Assembly: GCA_023253235.1 (NCBI GenBank)
Contig: JALRHE010000257.1
Coordinates: 1-6,138 of the forward strand
Origin: Steroidobacteraceae bacterium
GTDB taxonomy: Bacteria > Pseudomonadota > Gammaproteobacteria > Steroidobacterales > Steroidobacteraceae
Reading direction: 5' to 3'
DNA length: 6,138 nucleotides
In this document: positions 1 to 5,903 of the stretch, in pieces
How positions within the stretch are numbered: position 1 is the first letter of the stretch
Layout: each line of letters starts with the position of its first letter
The notes under the pieces: model-generated
Database searches by the model: none
The model's input: only the letters and a program-made list of their open reading frames with translations
What the model was told of the DNA's origin: nothing
Program-made: the position numbers and the translations under genes

Positions 1-195
1 GGCTACCACCACACCATCGGCGTGCCGGCCGTTTTTCCCGCCGATTACTTCGAGCGTCTTCGCGCTCTTCAGGGCGATCGTGGCGCCGGCGGCTTGCTGA
101 CATCGGACCGCTCGGCTGTCATTCTCGATATGCCAAACGCCGCCCTCGATATCGACACACCCGAGCAGTTGGCAGCAGCGCTAGCCCAACGCTGA
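1..195 (+). CDS. MobA/MocA-like nucleotidyltransferase, C-terminal fragment
   Basis: This is the last 64 codons of a gene that enters from the left edge and ends at TGA 193-195. The residues include 'GVPAVFPADYFERL', then 'LQGDRGAGGLL', and close with 'LDIDTPEQLAAAL'. This order (G-x-PaVFp, L-x-GD-xGA, DIDTPeDl) is typical of the C-terminus of the MobA-like NTP transferase family (NTP_transf_3). The family includes MocA, which cytidylates molybdopterin, and related purine-catabolism or CO-dehydrogenase maturation proteins. The nucleotide-binding N-terminus with its GGxSxRmG loop lies outside the window, so substrate cannot be decided; a MocA-type role in molybdenum cofactor maturation is the likeliest. 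It is convergent with the pilus operon, with only 7 bases between the two stop codons, and looks functionally unrelated to it. Confidence 0.8.
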   Translation, partial: GYHHTIGVPAVFPADYFERLRALQGDRGAGGLLTSDRSAVILDMPNAALDIDTPEQLAAALAQR

Positions 196-208
196 CTCTT
201 GCTCAGCG
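190..208. other. Inverted repeat spanning two convergent stop codons
   Basis: CGCTGA (190-195) and TCAGCG (203-208) form a perfect 6-bp stem around a 7-base loop. The left arm carries the TGA stop of the plus-strand nucleotidyltransferase gene and the right arm carries the TGA stop of the minus-strand TadE gene. The repeat could fold in both transcripts. There is no run of T after either arm, so it is not a textbook intrinsic terminator. It may act as a weak 3'-end stabiliser, or it may only reflect the fact that both genes end in Arg-stop (CGC TGA). Confidence 0.4.
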
Positions 209-784
209 ACTCTGCGAGGTCTGCGGCACCGACCGCCTGAGCACATAGCCTTTAGCGACGAGCGGCAAGCTCTCACGGGCATAGCAGGCTTGATCAAACC
301 AGGAGGCCGAGCTGATCCGTAGCAAGGATGGAATGGCGTATTTGATAGGCGCAAAGAACAACTCTCGACACCATCGCACCTCAAGCTCCCATGTTTCGAG
401 AGCCGTTTCGGCATCGGTTGGCGTACGTCCTGCAAATCGGTATGTGATATCCAGCAGATCGGGGCGCGCCGCCAAGACCGCTGCGGCAGCCAGCGTACTC
501 ACACCACCATCCGCTCGATCTGCCAACGTCGGCAGAAGCGCTCGACCCAAACGCGCTCGCAGCATCGCGACATCCGGCTGCTCAGCCGCCGCTTCCGCCG
601 CCCGAACCGTGTCAAATACCGCATAGCGCAGATTCTGTTTTGCGACGCTCAACTGCGCAAACTCGAAAATCGCCATGAGTGTCGGTAGTAGGACAGCAGC
701 AAACACCACCGTGAATTCGACCATCGATGCGCCCGATTCACGACGTCTCGTCTGCCAGCACCCGTGTCGTGTTGATCGGATCAC
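203..784 (-). CDS. tadE: TadE-like minor pseudopilin of the Tad pilus
   Basis: The 193-residue protein has a basic leader (RRR at 13-15), then G18 followed by 'ASMVEF', with Glu23 at +5 after the glycine. That is the recognition pattern of prepilin peptidases (TadV/CpaA). A hydrophobic stretch of about 20 residues follows (25-45), then 'AKQNLRYAVFDTVRAA', which is typical of the TadE/TadF pseudopilin family. The C-terminal half is periplasmic in this model and holds two cysteines (139 and 167) that could form a disulphide. TadE-type proteins are processed minor pilins needed for Flp pilus assembly. The start is GTG at 784: an in-frame TAA lies five codons upstream, and the ATG at Met21 would remove the leader. 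The Shine-Dalgarno is poor, so translation may be coupled to the DUF192 gene that ends 15 bases before. TadG or TadF are alternative names; length and the single N-terminal helix favour TadE. Confidence 0.8.
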   Translation of the reverse strand: MIRSTRHGCWQTRRRESGASMVEFTVVFAAVLLPTLMAIFEFAQLSVAKQNLRYAVFDTVRAAEAAAEQPDVAMLRARLGRALLPTLADRADGGVSTLAAAAVLAARPDLLDITYRFAGRTPTDAETALETWELEVRWCRELFFAPIKYAIPSLLRISSASWFDQACYARESLPLVAKGYVLRRSVPQTSQSR

Positions 785-799
785 GCGGTAAGTCGCTTA

Positions 800-1147
800 T
801 CACTTAGTCGACGGAATCATTTGGCGCAGCATCGCCTCGACCGACAAACCGTTGATGACACCGTGCGCGTGGCAGCTACCTGCGGGAAACTCCCAGACGT
901 CGATGGCATTGGGTGCTCGAGCCATCACGATGCGCCATGGCGGGACACGCTGGCGAATCTCGACGACCATTGCCTCGAGCGACACAAAAACGATATCGAT
1001 CGGCTGCGTCAAACCCAACGTGTGCACTGCTCGACAGCGCGGCAAACACAACGCATCGAACTCGCGCCAGGTTACGCGCAGCCCCACGCCAAGCAGTCGG
1101 TCTCTATAACCTTGAGCGAGCTTCACCCGCAGTGGTTTCAAGTTCAC
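800..1147 (-). CDS. DUF192 family protein within the Tad operon
   Basis: This 115-residue protein matches the DUF192 fold in its key blocks: 'RLLGVGLR' (17-24), 'CLPRCRAVHTLGLTQPIDIVFV' region (34-55), and 'NAIDVWEFPAGSC' (80-92). The form 'CRxVHT-x-G-x-xxPIDIVF' stands where other DUF192 proteins have 'FWMKNTxxPLDIxF'. The function of DUF192 is not established. No signal peptide or membrane helix is visible, so the protein looks cytoplasmic, unlike many DUF192 members that carry an export signal. Four cysteines are present (34, 38, 92 and none paired obviously beyond these; C34/C38 form a CxxxC). The start is taken as GTG at 1147, 7 bases after the tadC stop. No strong ribosome binding site is seen, which suggests coupling to tadC. 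Its place between tadC and tadE, on the same strand with tight spacing, argues for a pilus-related role. That role is inferred from context only. Confidence 0.75.
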   Translation of the reverse strand: MNLKPLRVKLAQGYRDRLLGVGLRVTWREFDALCLPRCRAVHTLGLTQPIDIVFVSLEAMVVEIRQRVPPWRIVMARAPNAIDVWEFPAGSCHAHGVINGLSVEAMLRQMIPSTK

Positions 1148-1154
1148 AAGATGC

Positions 1155-2033
1155 TCACGGCGATAAATCGATGAAGCGCAAAACGATCGGTGCTCCCAGC
1201 ACGATGAACGTGCAGGGAAAAATGCACAGCACCAAAGGGCCTAACATTTTCACTGGGGCTTCCATCGCCGCCTTCTCGGCACGGGCGAAGCGCTCGTCGA
1301 GACGCTGCTCCGATTGGGCGCGCAACACATCGGCCAAACTCCCTCCGCTCGAGTCCGCTTGAATCAAGGCGGCCACCAAAGCTGTCACCGCCGGGCTATC
1401 GAGTCGCTCGGCTAACGCTCGCAAAGCCTCCACTCGAGACCGCCCGGCACGCAGATCACCCTGCACTCGCAGGAAGGCGCGCTTCAACAAGGTGTCCGGC
1501 GCACGCTCGGTGCAGATCTTGAGCGCCACACTCAGAGCGCCACCCGCTTCGAGGGACAGAGTCAACATGTCGAGATACGTCGGCAACTCGCGAAGCACTT
1601 CGAGACGCTGTCGAGCAGCGGCCTCTTTCAACCACCACCAGGGCAACAACGCCAGGATCGCCGCTGCCAGTAACGCCACCGAAACCGTGCCTACTGTCAT
1701 CAGTGCGCCTAAGCCGACGACGATGGGTAAGGACAACGCGACAGCCAGAAACTGATGCGGTAGCAACCCGTCGTCGATTTCGGCGACACGCAGTTCGCGC
1801 TGGATGCGCTCGCGCAAGCCGAGCGACAAACGTGGACCCAACCAGACGGCCAAGGGTGCGCTCAGAACGATCATCATGCGCCATAACCAGGGCGCCGAGT
1901 TCTCGGATAGGGTCGCGTTCTGTGCAGTCCGCCAACGCGCAGCCACCGAAGTCATGGCACGTGCGACTAGCCAAGCGCCTGCGAAAACAGCCACCGTCAT
2001 CGAGATGGCGATCAATCCATCTGCACTCACCAT
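1155..2033 (-). CDS. tadC: TadC, inner-membrane platform protein of the Tad pilus
   Basis: The 292-residue protein carries a C-terminal T2SSF (GspF-like) domain at about 148-285. Recognisable parts are 'SLEAGGALSVALK' (160-172), the block 'ALIQADSSGGSLADVLR' (222-238), a charged 'QRLDERFARAEKAAMEAPVKM' region, and 'GPLVLCIFPCTFIVL' as the last membrane helix. Hydrophobic segments lie at about 8-27, 50-66, 95-134 (probably two helices) and 262-285. TadC pairs with TadB in the inner membrane to form the platform on which TadA acts. The gene follows tadB by 12 bases. GGGGTG at 2043-2038 may be its Shine-Dalgarno; it is only 4 bases from ATG 2033 but 7 from the next codon, GTG 2030, so the true start may be one codon later. 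The length is normal and all expected motifs are present. Confidence 0.9.
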   Translation of the reverse strand: MVSADGLIAISMTVAVFAGAWLVARAMTSVAARWRTAQNATLSENSAPWLWRMMIVLSAPLAVWLGPRLSLGLRERIQRELRVAEIDDGLLPHQFLAVALSLPIVVGLGALMTVGTVSVALLAAAILALLPWWWLKEAAARQRLEVLRELPTYLDMLTLSLEAGGALSVALKICTERAPDTLLKRAFLRVQGDLRAGRSRVEALRALAERLDSPAVTALVAALIQADSSGGSLADVLRAQSEQRLDERFARAEKAAMEAPVKMLGPLVLCIFPCTFIVLGAPIVLRFIDLSP

Positions 2034-2045
2034 GCTGCACCCCGA

Positions 2046-2927
2046 CTAGACACGGATCTGCACAATGCGACGAATCAACAAGAACCCGACCCATTCGAGT
2101 ACGACGAGTACCGCGATGACAGCCCAGCCCGCTGGCGATTCGACCAGTTGATTCATTTCACTTGGATTCAACCACCACAAGATCACAGCCAAGCCGATGG
2201 GTAACGCACCCATGATCCAGCCTTGTAACTTGCCCTGCGCGGTCAAGGCACGTATGCGGTTCTCCAAAGCCAAACGTCGACGAACCATTCGTGCATAGCG
2301 CTCGAGGGCCTCGGCGAGACCACCACCAAGTTCGCGGGCGATCGCCAGAGTCGTCACCAGCATTCGGGCGTCGGGTAGATCGACACGCGCCGCAAATCCC
2401 TGCAGCGCCTTGTCGAGCGGTACGCCAAGTCGTTGCTCACGCAGCACCAGCGCGAACTCTTGCGATATCGGCGCTGGCTGATGCTTGACGACCTGCTCCA
2501 AGGCCTGCCCGAACGCGAGCCCCGATCGTAAGGACGATGCCATCGCGCTAGCGGCCTCGGCCAACTGCGGCTCCAACGCACGACGCCGGCGGTGCCTCAA
2601 CCAACGATAGACGAGCGTCGGCGTCACGATCACAACCAGTAGAACCAGAGCGGCCGCCTGTGCACCGATCCAAATCAGCGTGATCAACGGCAGCGCGAGG
2701 GCTGCCATCAGGTTCCACTGCAGGAATCGCACAGGATCGAGAAACAGAAACAACTCTGCGAACTCGACTTCCGTCAGATGCTCAAGATGATGTCGGTGTT
2801 CTCGCGAACCCCACTGCACCGTACGCGACGCCACGAGCGCCAGCAGCGCAGCGACTACCCCGATGATTAGCGCCCATCCAGCGCCATCGATCCACTCCGT
2901 GACCCCGTCGAGACCAAGCCCCCTCAC
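2046..2927 (-). CDS. tadB: TadB, inner-membrane platform protein of the Tad pilus
   Basis: The 293-residue protein has an N-terminal membrane helix (about 17-37), a cytoplasmic linker, two adjacent helices (about 71-107), a cytoplasmic T2SSF domain (about 118-235), and two C-terminal helices (about 236-254 and 266-286). Family marks include 'LAEAASAMASSLRSGLAFGQAL' region (122-143), 'LREQRLGVPLDKAL' (162-175) and 'ARELGGGLAEALER' (197-210). This is the standard TadB layout, and the protein forms the inner-membrane platform with TadC. The start is GTG at 2927, overlapping the TGA stop of the tadA gene (GTGA, 2927-2924), so translation is very likely coupled. A good AGGAG Shine-Dalgarno lies at 2939-2935, 7 bases before the start codon, inside the end of tadA. 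Confidence 0.92.
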   Translation of the reverse strand: MRGLGLDGVTEWIDGAGWALIIGVVAALLALVASRTVQWGSREHRHHLEHLTEVEFAELFLFLDPVRFLQWNLMAALALPLITLIWIGAQAAALVLLVVIVTPTLVYRWLRHRRRRALEPQLAEAASAMASSLRSGLAFGQALEQVVKHQPAPISQEFALVLREQRLGVPLDKALQGFAARVDLPDARMLVTTLAIARELGGGLAEALERYARMVRRRLALENRIRALTAQGKLQGWIMGALPIGLAVILWWLNPSEMNQLVESPAGWAVIAVLVVLEWVGFLLIRRIVQIRV

Positions 2928-4495
2928 GACGATACTCCTGCGCTGAAAAGATCGAGATTCAGCGATGCACCCGATCGCAAGAGCGCCTCGTAGAATTGCG
3001 GAACGTGCCCACAGGCGCTGAAGACGGTTCCGGACGAGTCCGAGCGGAAGATGTCCTGCATTTGGATGGTGCCCGCCACGATGCCGGTGATCTCGGTAAT
3101 TCGGGTGATGCAGCGACGCCCACTTGAGAGGCGGGCCTGGTGGACGATCAAGTGGATCGATCCGGCGATCTGCTCACGGATGGCACTGACCGGCAACTCG
3201 ACTCCCGACATCAACACCATGACCTCGAGTCGGGAGAGCAACTCACGAGGACTGTTTGCATGAACGGTACTGAGCGACCCGTCGTGACCGGTGTTCATCG
3301 CTTGCAACATGTCGAGCGTTTCGCCGCCGCGGCACTCGCCGACGACAATTCGATCCGGACGCATGCGAAGTGCATTACGCACGAGATCGCGAATCGTCAC
3401 CTCACCGCGCCCTTCGATGTTTCTCGGACGAGTCTCAAGGGTGACGAGATTAGCGTGATCGAAACACAGCTCGGCGGAGTCCTCGATCGTGATGACCCGC
3501 TCCTCTGCGGGTATCAAACTCGAGAGCACATTCAACAGCGTCGTTTTTCCCGAACCCGTGCCACCGCAGACGAGTATGTTCCTGCGTGATTCGACGCAGA
3601 TGCGCAGAAACGCCAACATCGCCTCGTTGAGTGATCCGTTGGTAACGAGATCATGTGCCGTCAGACGACGTTTACCGAAGCGGCGGATCGTCAGTGCGGT
3701 GCCTTGTATCGCCAATGGATGCACGATGACGTTGACTCGAGACCCGTCCGGTAATCGCGCATCCACCATCGGTGATGCATCGTCTACGCGCCGCCCGAGC
3801 GGCGTGACGATACGATCGATGATGCCGCGCAGCGCGGGCTCGCCGCTAAACCGCTGCGGACTACGCTCGATCCTTCCCGATCGCTCGATGAAGAGATTCG
3901 CCGGCCCGTTGACCATGATTTCGCCGACCTGCTCGTCCGCAAGTAAGGTCTCCAGAGGCCCGAGGCCGAGCGCCTCGGCCAAGACAAAACGAACCAGTTC
4001 GTCCGGGTCACCACGCAAACTACGGGACTCTTCCTGCGCGAGCGGGTTCAACAGATCTCTGGCCAACGACCGCAAATGTTCGTCTGACATACTCGCTACG
4101 TCGCGCCGGCGAATATCGAGTTGCTCGATCAGCCGCTGATGCAAACGTCCCGCCGCTGCGAGCCAGTGGGGCTCGTTCGCCATGACGGTGTCGGAAGCGC
4201 CACCACGCTGGTTGTCCGTACTGACCTCGCGTGCGAGAAAAAATCGCAGATCGACATCGCCGACACGAACGATATCCCACGGCCCTAGCGGGCCGGCCGT
4301 CACGATGCGCTCACCATTCACTCGAGTGCCTTGCGCGCTCCCGAGATCAACCAAGCCGAACTTACCGTCGATGGCCATTTCGAGGCGGGTGTGGCGGTCT
4401 ATGACACCCAAACCCTCGAGACAGACCGCACAGTCAGCCTCACGTCCTATCCAGTGAACACCAGGCGCTAACGCCACATCGCGGGCCAGCGTCAC
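2924..4495 (-). CDS. tadA: TadA/CpaF pilus ATPase with N-terminal FHA domain
   Basis: From GTG 4495 the protein is 523 residues. Residues 1 to about 90 are an FHA domain: 'WIGREADC' (Gly17-Arg18), 'VIDRHTRLE' (His35) and '[13 protein letters not shown]' (Asn60-Gly61). A linker follows, then a TadA/CpaF secretion ATPase from about 110. It holds the 'VGEIMVNGP' motif near 190, Walker [10 protein letters not shown] (311-319), the Asp box '[10 protein letters not shown]' (Glu338-Asp339), Walker B '[11 protein letters not shown]' (Glu387) and the His box '[14 protein letters not shown]' (401-414). All catalytic motifs look intact. The enzyme is the hexameric cytoplasmic motor that drives pilin assembly through TadB and TadC. 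FHA domains bind phosphothreonine peptides, which hints at control by Ser/Thr phosphorylation, but the usual Ser three residues before His35 is Ile here. The start was chosen because GTG 4495 lies one base after the secretin stop with AAGGGGGT 6 bases upstream. ATG 4615 is in frame but would overlap the secretin gene by 119 bases. Confidence 0.9.
   Translation of the reverse strand: MTLARDVALAPGVHWIGREADCAVCLEGLGVIDRHTRLEMAIDGKFGLVDLGSAQGTRVNGERIVTAGPLGPWDIVRVGDVDLRFFLAREVSTDNQRGGASDTVMANEPHWLAAAGRLHQRLIEQLDIRRRDVASMSDEHLRSLARDLLNPLAQEESRSLRGDPDELVRFVLAEALGLGPLETLLADEQVGEIMVNGPANLFIERSGRIERSPQRFSGEPALRGIIDRIVTPLGRRVDDASPMVDARLPDGSRVNVIVHPLAIQGTALTIRRFGKRRLTAHDLVTNGSLNEAMLAFLRICVESRRNILVCGGTGSGKTTLLNVLSSLIPAEERVITIEDSAELCFDHANLVTLETRPRNIEGRGEVTIRDLVRNALRMRPDRIVVGECRGGETLDMLQAMNTGHDGSLSTVHANSPRELLSRLEVMVLMSGVELPVSAIREQIAGSIHLIVHQARLSSGRRCITRITEITGIVAGTIQMQDIFRSDSSGTVFSACGHVPQFYEALLRSGASLNLDLFSAGVSS
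2935..2939 (-). promoter_or_regulatory. Ribosome binding site of tadB
   Basis: AGGAG on the minus strand, 7 bases before GTG 2927 and inside the final codons of tadA. It is the cleanest Shine-Dalgarno in the operon and fits the 4-base GTGA overlap of the two genes. Confidence 0.65.
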
Positions 4496-4496
4496 C

Positions 4497-5849
4497 TCAC
4501 ACCCCCTTGAGTTCAGACGAACGCACGGGCGCTGGACGCTCAGGCGACTTGCGCGGTGTTGGACCAAGTGAATCGATGCGCTCTTGCGCGCGTCGCAACC
4601 GATCGGCGTCGTCATTGCTACGCGCAGTCGCCGACTCGAGACGCGGCGTCAAAAAGATCACGACCTCGGACTCGTCTTGCCGTTGCCCTTTGACCCCGAA
4701 CAATCGACCCACCGCCGGCAGTCGCGAGACTCCCGGCAAGCCCTCGGTGTCTCGACTACGCTGTCTTTGCATCAGCCCTGCGATGACGACCGTGTCGCCA
4801 TGACGTAAATCAATCTCGGTGGTTGAGCGGCGCTTTAGAAGCCCAGGGATCCCGGCGACCCGCTGGGCGTTGTCGACCTGACTGATCTCCGTCTCGACAC
4901 GCAGCATCACGACCCCCGGGGTATCGACCACCGGCTTGATATCGAGGATCACCCCATACTCGCGAAACTCGACATCGGTCGAACCAACTGAGTTGACGAT
5001 CGGTACTGGGATTTCGCCGCCGGCGACGAAACGAGCATGACCGCCACTGCGACAACTCAAGCGCGGCTCGGCAACCGTCAATGCCTCACCCGATTGCTCC
5101 AGCATTCGCAGACGAGACTCCAAGGTCGTGGCTATACCCAGATAAGCCTTGGCTGATGTGTGCCCCGGAATGCCATCGAAAGCCTGCGGCTCCGCAGGGG
5201 TATCGGGACCGACGAAGCGGAAACGATCATTCGTGACGAAATCGGCGATCACCCCGGCCGACGGCCCGGAGATATCGTCGCGCCAACGAATACCGAGCTC
5301 ACGAAATTGCCCTTGCCGAAACTCCACTATTTTGACGTCGACATGAACCAAGGTCTCTGCCGACGGCTTGCTCGTCAGATCAACGAGCATCTCCGGGAAT
5401 AGTTTGACGACTTCCGAAACGCGCGCCCGAGGACGCGCATCGACGATCTCGCCCTCGAGCAGAATGCGACCGCCAGCAACCCGCGCACTCGCTCCGGGCA
5501 CATCCGCTAACAACCGCTGAATCTCGATCAGGGTCGCCTGCAAATCGATCGCGGTCACGCGAACGTCGAGCCGACGCTGACTCCCATCGCGCAACCACAA
5601 TTGAACCACCGTGTCGCCCGGCGCGTGGCCGATCAAGACGAACTGCCCAGCGCTGACTAAGGTGGCAGAGACCAACTTGCCGTTTCCAACGGCAATACGG
5701 GTCGTTTCAGCATCGATCACGCGACTGTCTCCGACGAAAAGATCGAGCCGCTCTGGTATGGCCGCGCTCACCCGCGCCATACAAGCAGCCAATACGATGA
5801 GCGCTATCCAAATAGCTCTGATTCGAAACATCACGATTTCTTTGCTCAT
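4497..5849 (-). CDS. cpaC: CpaC/RcpA outer-membrane secretin of the Tad pilus
   Basis: The 450-residue protein begins with a basic, then hydrophobic export signal (12-23), ending either at a possible lipobox LAAC (Cys23) or at an Ala-type signal peptidase I site near 29-30. A CpaC-type N-terminal domain follows (about 31-98: 'ERLDLFVGDSRVI', 'LIGHAPGDTVVQLW'), then a BON-like domain (about 101-160: 'GGRILLEGEIVD'), then the secretin domain (about 168-405). The secretin part shows 'ALTVAEPRLSCRSG', 'VAGGEIPVPIV', 'FREYGVILDIKPVV', 'HGDTVVIAGLM' and the closing 'LPGVSRLPAVGRLFG', all typical of the family. It forms the multimeric outer-membrane channel for the pilus. Residues 405-450 are a charged, proline-rich tail. 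The start ATG 5849 has GAGAGGT 6 bases upstream; Met7 is a weaker alternative. The gene lies 54 bases after the CpaB-like gene and one base before the tadA start. Confidence 0.92.
   Translation of the reverse strand: MSKEIVMFRIRAIWIALIVLAACMARVSAAIPERLDLFVGDSRVIDAETTRIAVGNGKLVSATLVSAGQFVLIGHAPGDTVVQLWLRDGSQRRLDVRVTAIDLQATLIEIQRLLADVPGASARVAGGRILLEGEIVDARPRARVSEVVKLFPEMLVDLTSKPSAETLVHVDVKIVEFRQGQFRELGIRWRDDISGPSAGVIADFVTNDRFRFVGPDTPAEPQAFDGIPGHTSAKAYLGIATTLESRLRMLEQSGEALTVAEPRLSCRSGGHARFVAGGEIPVPIVNSVGSTDVEFREYGVILDIKPVVDTPGVVMLRVETEISQVDNAQRVAGIPGLLKRRSTTEIDLRHGDTVVIAGLMQRQRSRDTEGLPGVSRLPAVGRLFGVKGQRQDESEVVIFLTPRLESATARSNDDADRLRRAQERIDSLGPTPRKSPERPAPVRSSELKGV
4501..4508 (-). promoter_or_regulatory. 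Ribosome binding site that decides the tadA start
   Basis: Read on the minus strand, AAGGGGGT sits in the last codons of the secretin gene, 6 bases before GTG 4495. The secretin TGA (4499-4497) lies between this site and the start codon. A ribosome ending the secretin would therefore be positioned to start tadA, which supports the GTG start over the in-frame ATG at 4615. Confidence 0.6.
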
Positions 5850-5855
5850 TCAGAA

Positions 5856-5877
5856 ACCTCTCGTGCGTTTTCACGCA
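5856..5877 (-). promoter_or_regulatory. Small hairpin next to the cpaC ribosome binding site
   Basis: On the minus strand TGCGT (5877-5873), GAAA (5872-5869) and ACGCA (5868-5864) form a perfect 5-bp stem closed by a GNRA-type tetraloop. One base later comes the Shine-Dalgarno GAGAGGT (5862-5856), 6 bases before ATG 5849. In the mRNA the stem would lie right beside the ribosome binding site without covering it. It could keep the site single-stranded or mark an RNA processing point. It sits in the only noticeable gap of the operon (54 bases). The stem is short and may be chance. Confidence 0.35.
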
Positions 5878-5903
5878 TTCGTTATCTGCGACGTGACGCT
5901 TGA

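Noticed and set aside
190..208. Intrinsic transcription terminator at the convergent junction.
   Set aside because: The stem is only 6 bp and neither strand has a T-run after it, so I list it as an inverted repeat rather than as a terminator.
203..784. TadG or the major Flp pilin instead of TadE.
   Set aside because: Flp pilins are about 50-80 residues, and TadG is usually much longer with a von Willebrand-type domain. At 193 residues with a G-ASMVE processing site, TadE fits best.
913..1362. A 149-codon plus-strand open frame across the DUF192/tadC junction.
   Set aside because: It is antisense to two well supported genes and has no recognisable protein features or ribosome binding site.
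1456..2094. A 212-codon minus-strand open frame overlapping tadC and the end of tadB.
   Set aside because: The tadC frame at the same place has clear T2SSF motifs and membrane helices. The alternative is rich in Arg, Cys and His without any domain pattern.
3489..4139. A 216-codon open frame on the plus strand, opposite tadA.
   Set aside because: It lies fully antisense to the conserved TadA ATPase, and its translation is a Ser/Arg-rich low-complexity sequence with no recognisable motif, as expected for a shadow frame in GC-rich DNA.
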